DNA of 64,000 nt from Loripinus fragilis (GCA_964019695.1 OZ026522.1:74865601-74929600), one strand, 5' to 3'. Numbered from the stretch's first letter, positions 11,271-21,347 are shown. Numbers and translations: made by a program. The notes: a model not told the origin generated them from the letters alone.

Positions 11271-11431
11271 TTTGTTGTCTGCTGATTTTGAATGCCTTTT
11301 TGTCATCTGCTGATTTTTTTTTTCAAAAGCAACTTTTTGAAATATCAGAGTGTCCAACAGTTTGGATCCAGATTAGTCAGGCCTGATCTGGGTCCAAAAA
11401 GTGTGCAAAGGTTAATGGCAGACGACACCAG
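11271..11431. repeat. Hairpin repeat, 'gtctgctg / gatccagatcagg' family
   Basis: Outer 'tgttgtctgctgatttt' and 'ggcagacgacacca', inner hairpin 'gtttggatccagattagtca' with its near-inverse. Two further copies (11727 and 12398) lie in the same intron region between exons B and D. Confidence 0.7.
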
Positions 11432-11726
11432 TGGACAAATAGTTAAACCCCATAATCTTAGTAATGGCCTGTTTTCTATGACGGATTGGCATATTGCTCA
11501 TTATTTGTGGCGACTGTTGTCCTCTGCTGATAAACTTTGCAAATAGCTTGGACCCAGATCAGGCTCAACAAAACTTCTGGCCTGATCTGAATCCACACTA
11601 AATAGCCCTGATGGTATTTTGAAACGGTTATTTTTTTTGTAAAAAGATACCTTGCAGTCAATGCCCATGTCTTGTAATTCTCACATTCCATATTAACTAT
11701 GCCCCCTGGAAATTTTTCATGCTTTT

Positions 11727-11871
11727 ATTGTCCTCTGCTGATTTTTTTTTCAAAATCAACTTTTTTGTCAAGCAGTTTGAGCCCAGATCAGGCCCGACAT
11801 TTTGTCAGGCCTGCTCTGGGTTCAATCTGTTTGCAAAGGTTATCAGAAGATGACGCTACGAGGCAAAAAGT
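11727..11871. repeat. Hairpin repeat, same family as 11271
   Basis: 'ttgtcctctgctgattttt', then 'gagcccagatcaggcccgac' and its inverse 'gtcaggcctgctctgggttc', ending 'cagaagatgacgc'. It lies about 240 nt upstream of exon C. Confidence 0.7.
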
Positions 11872-12112
11872 TATATCGTGACTAAATATTGTCTGCTGTT
11901 GTTTTTTTTTTTTTTTTTAAATGTTTATGGAGCAAACAGTGTAGATCCAGATCCGTACTATTTGTCTGTATGCTGAAATAAAGCGTTTACATACAGCAGG
12001 CGACTTCAGCAGATGTCATATTCAGATGCATTTTTTCGTAGCAGTAAGGGTTGGTGTTTCAACAAAATATATATTCTTGTGAGCCTTCAAGTGCTAACTT
12101 CAATAATTTCAG

Positions 12113-12293
12113 TTTTTCGTACTGGTAGTGGCTCTCGTGGTCAAGAAGGTCTTCCAGGTGCCCCTTCAGCAGAAAATGTGCCAAATGTAGCGGTTGACAA
12201 TAGCCAGGAATCAAAGAGCAGGGGTGTGCAAAAACCTGACAAAATACGTAGCCTCTTTCCTGAAGCTTGGCTGTGGGATATTGTCGACATTGG
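12113..12293 (+). CDS. TEP: TEP alternative bait-region exon C
   Basis: Acceptor is caataatttcag, donor is GG|gtttgt. Length is 181 nt (2 + 59 codons + 2). The variable half contains Gly/Arg/Ser-rich sequence (FRTGSGSRGQEGLPGAP) and a Lys/Arg-bearing stretch (KSRGVQKPDK) before the constant end KIRSLFPEAWLWDIVDIG. The basic residues give candidate trypsin-like cleavage points that A and B largely lack in their variable parts; this is inference from composition. The donor flank (gtttgtgtcc) resembles exon D's (gtttgttttgtcc), so C and D form a second splice-site class. Confidence 0.9.
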
Positions 12294-12397
12294 GTTTGTG
12301 TCCACATGAAGTTCAATATACCCCTCTTCCCTGATTCTGCTCTTGCTTATTAGATTTACCTGTACTCTTTGCATGCTGGGTAATTTTGCAATGCTTT

Positions 12398-12553
12398 TTG
12401 TCGTCTTCTGAATTTTTCTTAAAAATTAATGTTTTCAAAAAACTCTTTCAGAAACACTATCAGAGTTTCAAAAAGTTTGGATCCAGATCAGGCCCAACAT
12501 TTTGTTGGGCCTGATCTGGGTCCAAAATGTTTGCAAAGAATATCAGCTGACAA
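12398..12553. repeat. Hairpin repeat, same family as 11271
   Basis: 'tttgtcgtcttctgaatt', then 'ggatccagatcaggcccaac' with its perfect inverse 'gttgggcctgatctgggtcc', ending near 'cagctgacaac'. It follows exon C by about 105 nt. Confidence 0.75.
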
Positions 12554-12610
12554 CTTTCGCAGGTTAATGTTTTATGCATGTTATGTATGTATTTCTCCCA
12601 TGCTATAGTC

Positions 12611-12737
12611 CATGCTCGATAAGAGTAGGGTGACAAAACAGATTTACAGTTAGAGGTATGAAAGGAATATTTGTCTAATCGGGTGAAAAAAGTACAATAA
12701 CGTGACCAACAACTTAACTCTACTCTTATCGAGCATG
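12611..12737. repeat. 18-bp inverted repeat between bait exons C and D
   Basis: catgctcgataagagtag at 12611-12628 is the exact inverse of 12720-12737, with a 91-nt loop. In pre-mRNA this would form a stem about 200 nt upstream of exon D. It may be a MITE end or an RNA-structure element; the sequence cannot tell. Confidence 0.8.
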
Positions 12738-12943
12738 AACTCTACATTTGGCATTTTACTTTCATTTTTGCTGCCAAACATCCATACTCTTTGTCTGCTT
12801 GTGGCATCGGCTGATAAACTTTGCGCACAGTTTGGAACAAAACTGTCTATTGCTGAATTTTTTTCGATAAAGTTAATTTTGAAAAAAATCAGATGAAAAA
12901 AAAATCTTTAAAAATAATTCAGCATGCAAGTTGTTAATTTCAG

Positions 12944-13106
12944 TTGATGGTATTGCACATGATTTTACAGTCTCTGAGAGACCAGTTTTAACTACAACAG
13001 TAGCAGCAGAAGACTTGATAGCCTTTGCTAAGGCGGAAACTCTGAACACCCCTAAAATACGTAGTGTCTTTCCGGAGACTTGGCTGTGGGATATTGTTAG
13101 CATTGG
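12944..13106 (+). CDS. TEP: TEP alternative bait-region exon D
   Basis: Acceptor is gttaatttcag, donor is GG|gtttgt. Length is 163 nt (2 + 53 codons + 2), the shortest of the five. The variable part (DGIAHDFTVSERPVLTTTVA, then EDLIAFAKAETLNT) is more hydrophobic and Thr-rich. The constant end is KIRSVFPETWLWDIVSIG, with Val where A to C have Leu. Despite being 18-24 nt shorter than the others it keeps length 1 modulo 3, so it can substitute without a frameshift. An 18-bp perfect inverted repeat with a 91-nt loop lies about 200 nt upstream, between exons C and D. Confidence 0.9.
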
Positions 13107-13195
13107 GTTTGTTTTGTCCTTGAATAGATGCTATGCTGCTTAAACCCTGCTGTTTCCTCAGTAGATTGCTTTGCATGAAGAAGAATTAAGTTGGA

Positions 13196-13414
13196 CATGA
13201 GATTTCCAACAGTGTGATGTGTGCGACCAGCAAAGGCTCAGACCAGCCTGCGCATGCGCGCAGTCTGATCAGAGCCTTAGCTAGTCGCTTGAATATTCTA
13301 TGAATATTAAGCTACTGACCGAACAGTATTTTGAGTTTCTAAGCTTAAAAGGAGGCTACACAGGCTGGTCGAAGTCTAATCATGTCAAAATGCCACATTG
13401 TTGGAAATCTCGTG
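13196..13414. mobile_element. TIR MITE, 'CATGAGATTTCCAACA' family
   Basis: Left catgagatttccaacagtgt, right 'ccacattgttggaaatctcgtg' type inverse. Inner palindrome around 'gcgcatgcgcgc'. Inverted orientation relative to 7866. It begins about 90 nt after exon D. Confidence 0.8.
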
Positions 13415-13771
13415 TTGAGGGTAAATTTGAACGCTTACCTCTATATATGCTGGGTAATATTTTTGCTCTTTTTGTAGTCTGTCGATAATTTTCAAAAATC
13501 CTTTTTATTCTAAAAAATATCAGACTGTCAGACAGTTCGGATTCAGATCAGGCCAGACCTTCCAAAGGTTATCAACTTACTTTACTTACAGCAACAACCA
13601 TGGCTTCAGCAGATGGTAGTGTTAATATCTTTCTTGATTTTTAGGGAAATTCATGTATATTGTCTGCCAGCAGAATGTTTGTATGAAATATCAAAACTAT
13701 GATGATTCCAACAAAGTAGCAACATTTGTTGAAAATGTCATCTGCTGCAAATACTTGGTGGCTTTTAGGGA

Positions 13772-13985
13772 TTTACCCATAAAGCGCCACCTATAATTTG
13801 CAGTAGACGACAATTTCAAATTTTACTGCTTTTTCAAAAATAACAAATAAGGCATGATATGTCATTAGAATCGTCTGCTGGCAGACGATTCTCATGAAAT
13901 ACCATATCTTATTTTTGTCGAAAATTTGGGAAATGTCGCAAAATTTGACGTCTGCTGCAGTTGTGAATGGTGCTTTAAGGGTTAA
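13772..13985. mobile_element. Palindromic MITE, 'GCGCCA' family subtype 2
   Basis: Starts ttacccataaagcgccacc. Core palindrome 'gaatcgtctgctggcagacgattc'. Ends 'ggtgctttaagggttaa'. Same as 10622 and 24800. Confidence 0.88.
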
Positions 13986-14372
13986 GCAGGCTGGTAGAAG
14001 CTTTGATGGAAGATGACAACTAAATCAGAGGGGTGTAGTCTGACTCTCCCTCGGAGAATTCAGGTGACTCCTCTGAAATTGAAAATGAGTTAAAGTTTAG
14101 TATGTCAGATGAAAGTTTTGTACAAAAGGTTACATAATCTCGACTTTTTGCTTGCAAGTGACCACTGCTGAAAACCCAAAACAGTTCGGTTCCAGATCAG
14201 ATTCGACAAAACATTCAGCCTAGGTCTTGATTCAAACTGTTAGACACTCTGATGGTATTCCGGAAAGATTATTTTGAAATGTTTAAGTTTAAGAAGTGTT
14301 CATTCCCAACAAAAAAGCTTATGGACTCTTCAGTAGTCTTGTTCTAAAGTCTAAAACTCAAGTCAAGCCATT

Positions 14373-16100
14373 GCACGGGTGGTAAACCTAGGAACTACCA
14401 CGAAATTGTGTTAACGTAATTTTGTTCCCAAGCCACATCCGGGACACGTCGTGGTAGTTTCCAGGCCGAAAATTTGATAAAGAAAGGTTGGTGTCACTTT
14501 TATTTTTGTTTTATTTTACAACTTAGAACAAACAATGGTGAAATCCGACAATGTGGTTCCGTGTAAGTATGTCTCAGCGTCCCCTCTAGCCCAAAATTTT
14601 GTTTAAAAAGTTATTTTCTTTCTTTTGGTACGTGTTTCCCCACTGAGCATCGGACCAACTTTCCCCAAAGTTCGAAGGATTTTAGCCCATATCTGTCAAA
14701 TTGAATGGAATTTGATATCATTTGACGATGGAAATGATAAAAAGACCCTGAATAAACATTCCTGCACAGCAAAAAAATCTGAGCATTTACTCGTAAACGA
14801 TTCATGCCCCGTTCGTCCTGTGTGGTAGTTTCCAGCTCATCGTGGTAGTTAAAATGCTATCGTGGTAGTTTCCAAGACTTTATAGGATACGTTTCTGAAG
14901 TGTTACAAAACATTATAGTGGTTGTTTGTTTCGCATGATAACCCTCGAACTCGTCAATTAATTACCACGGTAAACACATAAACCACATTTCAACACCATG
15001 AGGAAGCTAAGCTGAGGACTCGAGATTCAATGTGATGCTTGACAGGTGGAGACCATGCCCTGGACTGCCAAACAACACCTCTGGAAATCTAAAGTAAAAG
15101 AAGGTCATCAGTTGAGCCGTGGTGGACCAAGCAACAGACAAAAAAAGTGATATAAAAAATTGCGTCACTCGCTACGTTGTTCCATGTTCAGTCAGCTTTA
15201 AGATAAAATGGCAGGCTAAGACTACTGGCCCAAAGTATTGTTAGTACTTGCGCTTCGGAAAAAAGGGAAATATCCTCGGGGTGGGACACTTTTTATAAAC
15301 ATGCGAGTGTGACGATGAACAGGCATGTTATTTGATAATTAAAAAGCATGTTTATTCAAAAACAAAAAATGTGAATATCCCTTCTTTTCATTCTTCTCAT
15401 CATTTCAATAGCCAACTAAAATTAAAATTCAGGCAGTCGTCATTTGTTATCCGACAAAAGGTTATTTGAAAAGGTCTTCGTATGAATAAGAGCAGTATTC
15501 AAGGTTCGGCCCGCACACCCTGTCTTTATAAAAATGAAGTAGCCCCTGAATAGTGGAAATCTGCTGATGCGAACTACTACTAAATTCCTACAAAGTCTTG
15601 GAAACTACCACGATAGCATTTTAACTACCACGATGAGCTGGAAACTACCACACAGGACGAACGGGGCATGAATCGTTTACGAGTAAATGCTCAGATTTTT
15701 TTGCTGTGCAGGAATGTTTATTCAGGGTCTTTTTATCATTTCCATCGTCAAATGATATCAAATTCCATTCAATTTGACAGATATGGGCTAAAATCCTTCG
15801 AACTTTGGGGAAAGTTGGTCCGATGCTCAGTGGGGAAACACGTACCAAAAGAAAGAAAATAATTTTTCAAACAAAATTTTGGGCTAGAGGGGACGCTGAG
15901 ACATACTTACACGGAACCACATTGTCAGATTTCACCATTGTTTGTTCTAAATTGTAAAATAAAACAAAAATGAAAGTGACACCAACCTTTCTTTATCCAA
16001 TTTTCGGCCTGGAAACTACCACGACGTGTCCCGGATGTGGCTTGGGAACAAAATTACGTTAACACAATTTCGTGGTAGTTCCTAGGTTTACCACCCGTGC
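14373..16100. mobile_element. Fold-back DNA element with about 511-bp inverted arms
   Basis: The left arm (14373 to about 14883) is an almost exact inverse of the right arm (about 15590-16100); mirrored positions sum to 30473 throughout, so the arms have equal length. The ends are gcacgggtggtaaacctagg and its inverse, flanked on both sides by att (14370-14372 and 16101-16103), a possible 3-bp target duplication. 'cgtggtagtt' recurs several times inside each arm. The roughly 700-bp centre has no transposase frame, so it is non-autonomous. The mirrored small open frames in the arms are by-products of the symmetry. Confidence 0.92.
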
Positions 16101-16317
16101 ATTGGGTAAAGCTGTGCTTGTTTTGCTTTTCAAATTTCTATCTTGTACAAATTTGACGGGTATGTTGACAGGTCAAGGTCATTATTACTTAAAGACATTG
16201 GGAGTAGCAAAACTGGAAAACAGCAGGAAGGACTCAGTTCATCTCAGTTCATAGATGGCTAGCTCAAATACTAAAGATGATTAGATGAAATGATGATTGA
16301 CCATACCCCATTTTCAG

Positions 16318-16501
16318 ATGATGCAGTTCCCATGGCAATGGTTAGTGAAGTTGGTGCTGAGACACCTCAGATAAGTGTTGCTAGAGGAATGAGACGAAAG
16401 AATGGTGGAGTAAAAGTCAACTCAAATTCTGGCGAACCTGAACCCCCTAAAATACGCAGCATTTTCCCAGAAACTTGGCTTTGGGACATTGTTGACATTG
16501 G
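16318..16501 (+). CDS. TEP: TEP alternative bait-region exon E
   Basis: Acceptor is ccattttcag, donor is GG|gttggt. Length is 184 nt (2 + 60 codons + 2). The variable part includes DAVPMAMVSEVGAETPQ and then a strongly basic patch (RGMRRKNGG), followed by SGEPEPPK and the constant end KIRSIFPETWLWDIVDIG. The RRK patch is the clearest candidate protease site among the five baits. The exon is separated from D by 3.2 kb that includes the 1.7-kb fold-back element. It is the exon nearest to the constant exon at 21930, with 5,428 nt of intron between them. Confidence 0.9.
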
Positions 16502-17590
16502 GTTGGTCTTTTGAATCATTGCTGTTTTTAACTAACACGCTTGCCAATAGCAACTACAGTAATCTCACTAGCCCCAAAAAGAACAGAATTATTTTGTTCC
16601 TCAACATATCCTGGAACGGGCTAGCTAGCACTCTTGACAGAAAAACAATCAAAGAAAGGTAGGTCTTGATGAATGTTATCAATTTTATTACTTAATTAGG
16701 GGTCTATGGAAAATCCGGCAGTTCTATCCTGTGTAGATATGATTTAACTTTATTCCCCTTTTAGAATTGGCTCAGAAATATGCAGGGTGCGAATTTATTT
16801 TTGCCACAATTTTGAAACAGCAAACTGAAAATCCATCAATGTCTATCAACACAGAGATTTGGGTACATGATTTCACCCATTTTCCATCTAAATTATAACC
16901 TTCTGACCCCCTGATAAAATCAAGCATGAAAGTTAAATAAGCAAAAAATAAGAAAAAAAACATGGGAAGAAGGTATTATTGACAGATTGCGAATTAAGGA
17001 ATGAAAATTGATAACATTCTTCGAGATCTACCTTTTTTGACATTTTTTCTGTCGAAAGTGCTAGCTCGCCAGGTCCTAGATGTGTCAAGGGAACAAGTTT
17101 CGGTTGACTCTTCTTGGAGCTAGTACCATTGATTACCACCATTTTTAACAAACACCATTAATTAACCCTTTATTCCACCTTTGAAATACAACCTATTTGA
17201 AAGTATTATGGATAATGGAGCATTTGTTTAGAGCAAATGCTCCATTTCCCTTGATATTTGAAAAGTATTCAAACATTGCTTAATTAAAATGCAGGTGGCC
17301 GATTAGAACTTTTGGCTTGTATAGTAATTCAAAATCTATAATCTGAGTTCTAATAAGCCAATGAAGAGGCAGGCCGCTGTAATCATCTAATTTGAACAGT
17401 GAATCATAAAAGTGCAAAATTAAATGAAAAGCAAGCCAATAGTTATTCTGTTTTTGCATATTTAATCAGAGCTGTGTGATGCCAATGGCTGCCTTCCATC
17501 AGCTCCAATTCTCTACTAAACAAGGGAGAACTACCCGGTCACTACTAGATACAACTGAGGAATGTTTTTATCCTTTTTTAAATCACTTTT
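16502..17590. other. Intron start after exon E, no gene
   Basis: No supported coding. It contains part of the 'taaccctttattcc' / 'gagcaaatgctcc' hairpin repeat (about 17160-17260), related to 24277 and 39417. Confidence 0.5.
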
Positions 17591-17720
17591 ATTCACTCGC
17601 GTCACTACCTTGTGTCCTTGAGCAAGACACATCCTTGCTTAGTACTGGTTCTACCCAGGAAGACCGGTCCCGACCTAACTGAAAGATTGTTGACTCGGAC
17701 TTTAAGAATCAAACCAAACA
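17590..17720 (+). repeat. tRNA-derived SINE, 5'-truncated
   Basis: Lacks the tRNA-like head. It has the body 'ttgtgtccttgagcaagac', 'cttagtactggttctaccca' and the tail 'aatcaaaccaaacaaac'. Confidence 0.8.
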
Positions 17721-17935
17721 AACAAAATCACTTTACCAGTTCTTAACCATGCCTCAGATGCACCTTGTAAATATTCAGTGGGACAATGCTGCACTTTACG
17801 AGAAGAAGTAAACAATTATCTAATTTTTTTTATATATCATTTGATTTGGATCCGATTTGCTTTTATCAAAAGGAAAAAATTATTTTACAAAAAATAGCCA
17901 AACTGAAAATTTTTCATAGAGCCTGCTAGTTACTG

Positions 17936-17970
17936 GGTGTGGTGGTGGTGGGGGGAAGGGGGGGGGGGGC
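17936..17970 (+). repeat. G-rich tract
   Basis: ggtggtggtggggggaagg followed by a run of about ten G. It could form a G-quadruplex in DNA or in the TEP pre-mRNA. Low complexity otherwise. Confidence 0.6.
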
Positions 17971-19005
17971 TTGTAGTTAAGATTGGCTTTGTGAAACCCA
18001 AGATATGAGAAGTGTTCATTCTCTTGTTCAAGTAAGTTTGTTTACCTCTAATGTCTGCATGTAATATAGCTTGTGCTATGTGCTGTTGGCTGTGTCTTGC
18101 ATACAACTGTCTTAACCTTACTGCAGAGGTCAACTGAATGGAAACAAGTTTATAAGTAAACCTAATGCATGATACATATATAAAGGTAGATTCCTTTTTT
18201 TAAACAAAGAAACTTGTATCCTAATGCTTATTTGAATGCATGTCAAACTGACTTTAAGTTGCTTAAATCTTAGTTCAATTTCTTACCTACATAGCACTTA
18301 GTACATTTCCATACAATTCCTTACCCACATAGCAACGTTATATATTAAAGTTAACAGCCTTGTAGAAATAGAAAACAATTAGGTATTGGTATACAAAGGG
18401 TTAAGGGGAGAAAAAAGGAGCTATTAATGATTCGTGGAAAAAACAAGACTTGGATAAAAGTGGGGCCAAATGTGAACAGTGTTCTACACTGATCTGTGCA
18501 CTACCTCGGCCTGTGGTATAACGACTCTCCAGTGTACCTGAACCTCATGATCCTGAAGATAGCTTTATGCACTCAGATTTTTTACATAAAATATCTTATA
18601 TTGTACAACTCGGCCTGTTGCAGATATTACCAGCATTATTCAGGTACATTGTCATGAGCAAATCATTTATTGACAAAATAAGATAGATTAGTCCAGATCA
18701 TCTAGCATTTAAAGACCTTACCTCATTGGCTGGCTCAATTATTAATTTGAATTTGAATCAAAATGGAGGCATCTGATTGGAGGAAAAATTAGGTTGATTC
18801 TACATGTTAAGTTCACTCATCATTGCACTTGGAATGGATAGAATTGTTAAATTTTAGCCGTTGTGAGTGCAGAAAAATAAATAAGAATACAAATTACCAT
18901 GTTTGACATAATGAGCACACATGTTCCTACAAGTGCACACTGAGTATACTTCTGATTTTCAGTCATTCCATTATCATTTTTTATATGTAATCAACGCTAA
19001 ATGAA
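17971..19005. other. Intronic stretch without recognised feature
   Basis: No family-like frame. A minus-strand open frame over the G tract is an artefact of low complexity. Nothing else seen. Confidence 0.4.
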
Positions 19006-19006
19006 A

Positions 19007-19070
19007 AGCAGTGTGGATCCTATCAGCTGGCTTCTGATGAAGCCAGCTGATCAGGTTCTACACTGTTTTC
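19007..19070. repeat. Hairpin repeat, 'cagtgtggatcctgatcagctggcttc' type
   Basis: gcagtgtggatcctatcagc pairs with the inverse ending ctacactg, around 'ggcttctgatgaagcc'. A similar hairpin occurs at 55545 and half-forms at 53251, 53964 and 55206. Confidence 0.75.
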
Positions 19071-19222
19071 AAATATTTAAAAAAGGTTACTGTGCTCAGT
19101 GGACTTATAAGGTCAAATATGATATTTAAAAATTAAATTAAAGGATGTGCACCAAAACTTGTCAGTATTTTGTTACCTTATATATATTTATACTGTTATG
19201 TTTGTTTTTGATAAAAATAAAA

Positions 19223-19326
19223 ATGCGTGCAGCTAGCCAGTTACCTGGAAAGGGGCCCACTGATGTGGATGATGCCCCTGCACCTGCTCGTTAATCAAAA
19301 ATCCGATTATGATGATATATATATGA
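19223..19326 (+). pseudogene. 5'-truncated 3' end of the 33441 LINE family
   Basis: Reads AASQLPGKGPTDVDDAPAPA followed by R and stop, the same C-terminus as the LINE at 33469. It then has the same short 3' end 'taatcaaaaatccgatta' and an AT-rich microsatellite tail (atgatgatatatatatga). Only the last roughly 75 coding bases were inserted, which is typical of aborted target-primed reverse transcription. Confidence 0.9.
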
Positions 19327-19513
19327 TTGAAGAATGAGAGTTTTTTTTATGGATTTTATTGATCTCTGCTAACTGGGAAGAATCGCTCACGTGCATGTGA
19401 TTCACTCAAGTTAACACATTGATAAAACCCAAAGAAATAATATTTCATTCCTTTAACTTCCAACTTTATCAAAATCTAATGATTTTTAAACTCTTAGTGT
19501 TCTTATTATTTTG

Positions 19514-19715
19514 GGGAGCACAATGGCTCAGTGGTAGAGTGCTTGACTCGAGACCGAGAGGCAGGGGGTTCGAGCCTCACCGGCGTCACTGCATTGTGTC
19601 CTTGAGCAAGACTCATTAAGCCTAGCTTAGTACTGGTTCAACCCGGGAAGACCTGTCCCTACATAACTGAAAGATTGTTGATAGGACATAAAGACTCAAA
19701 AATCAAACAAAAACT
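19514..19715 (+). repeat. tRNA-derived SINE, well-preserved copy
   Basis: Head 'atggctcagtggtagagtgc' (A box) and 'gggttcgagcctcaccggc' (B box), body 'tgtgtccttgagcaagac', tail 'aatcaaacaaaaac'. The RNA polymerase III boxes are the best preserved of the + strand copies. Confidence 0.9.
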
Positions 19716-19890
19716 CTTATTGTATGCTTGCCGAAGGAAAACAGTTACAAGATAACTGCTCTTTTAAATAATTGGACAATAAAGGTATTCCTTCAACCAA
19801 TCAAATTGCAGAAAAAACCATAAAAGTTGTGACGTTGGAATTATTATACTTGTACAACCATGCTTTTAATGGGCCTTGTCTAGAGAAAAC

Positions 19891-20368
19891 CTGGGCCCAG
19901 AATAACAATGCCTCCTTAGAGTTAAGGAAGACTTAAGTTAAGTATTGATTTTTCAGGATGCGAAGAATAGCGTTTAAAACTGATTAAAATCAAAAGAGTT
20001 TTAATTTTTCTGAAGGTCACAATGATATCTTTGACCACAAATACCACATTGATCCAGGCAATTTATTAAGCATTTAATATAGCATGTTGAAATATCAATA
20101 CTTAGCTTAAAGTAAGTAAGGGTGCAAAGATCAGGAATCGATACAATCAAGTACCACACCTGACCCAGGATGCCAATGGGAAAGTGACAAACTCACATTA
20201 GACACCACAAACGAGAGCCAAGAGGTCAGCCCTTTCCCAGCAGGTGACCACAAGGCACATATAAACAGACGCGCACAAAGGCATAGCAAACACAAAGCAG
20301 AAAAACATAAAAGATCCACAAAAGAAGTCTTGCTTAACTTTAAGGAGGCATTGTAATTCTGGGCCCTG
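19891..20368. mobile_element. TIR element with gggcccagaatnacaatgcc ends
   Basis: Left 'gggcccagaataacaatgcc', right its inverse 'ggcattgtaattctgggccc'. The interior at 20123-20200 ('caaagatcaggaatcgatac') also occurs at 23958-24020, so that segment is itself repetitive. Confidence 0.75.
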
Positions 20369-20546
20369 ATCTTGTTGCATGTGGATAACAAAGGCGGAGA
20401 CTAGCCTGCGTATCCACACAATTAGTTTGACGCATTTGATTTATTGCTATTGGAAAGTATGTAAATCAAACTTGCAACATGTAAAACATGCCTTTTAAAG
20501 TTAAGAGTGTGTAACGAAAATATATTTTACTTATTTCTCAACCGAA

Positions 20547-20614
20547 ACATATGTTGTGGGTACTCAAAAAAAACGTCTCAATGAGACGGTTCTTTTGAGC
20601 ACACAAATCATATG
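20547..20614. repeat. Hairpin repeat, 'GGGTACTCAAAA' type
   Basis: catatgttgtgggtactcaa and its near-inverse ttgagcacacaaatcatatg around 'cgtctcaatgagacg'. Same family as 28602. Confidence 0.8.
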
Positions 20615-20907
20615 TCAAAACTGATTGGTAAGAATATATTTTCAATTTTAACGCACAAAATTTTTTGTTGATCTAAAGCTGTGTAAAATTTTGATAAATT
20701 AGCTAGTCTCTATAGCTGAGTAGGCAGGTAGCAATTTAAACCCTGAAGACTGGTGTTTTCCCGACAAGGCCAATATATGAGCCACATTTTGAGAAAACCT
20801 GCTTCCATTGAATCTGAACTACGAAGGGGCTGATCAGCCTTACCATCTGATGAGCATATTGGCTATGCTTTCTCCGTAAAGTGGTGTATGCTTCCAAAAT
20901 TTCATGA

Positions 20908-21104
20908 GGAGTACGGTGGCTAAGTGGTAAAGTGCTTTACTTGAGATCAAGGGGATGCGGGTTGAGCCTCACCAGAGGCACTGCGTTGAGTCCTTGAACA
21001 TGACACTTTATCCTCTGCTTAGTACTGGTTCAACCCAGGAAGATTGGTCCCAACATGACTGAAAAATTGTTGACTGGGCTGTAATGAATCAACACTAACA
21101 AACT
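20908..21104 (+). repeat. tRNA-derived SINE
   Basis: Head 'acggtggctaagtggtaaag', 'gggttgagcctcaccagagg', body 'gagtccttgaacatgacac', end 'ttgactgggctgtaatgaat'. A one-base loss in the B box is visible (gggttgag for gggttcgag). Confidence 0.82.
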
Positions 21105-21274
21105 TCTGAAATTTTGAAACTCTTGCTAGTCTTTGTAGCTGAGCCAGTTGATGTTAGCCTTACCTAGTGACAAAATCAAAGACCGGTTTTCTTCTGATGT
21201 AGCATATATGTGAAAATGTAGCATCGACCGAGTATGTACAAAATGTCAGAACAAATTCACAAAATGCCTGTCAG

Positions 21275-21347
21275 AAGAGCAAACAGGAAAGACCCTTATC
21301 AGACTCCTTCTGAAGAAGCACTCTGATCTGGGTCTGCTCTGTTTGTC
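21275..21347. repeat. Hairpin repeat (aaacaggaaagacccttatc type)
   Basis: gcaaacaggaaagaccctta pairs with 'ctgggtctgctctgtttg' around 'ctccttctgaagaagcactc'. Related to 9086 and 33373. Confidence 0.65.

Noticed and set aside
14611..15862. Two pairs of identical 64- and 67-codon frames
   Set aside because: They mirror each other because they are in the two arms of the fold-back element; no domain or codon signal.
19514..19600. tRNA gene
   Set aside because: A and B boxes are present but no acceptor-stem pairing, and the same head recurs with a fixed body and tail: it is a SINE.
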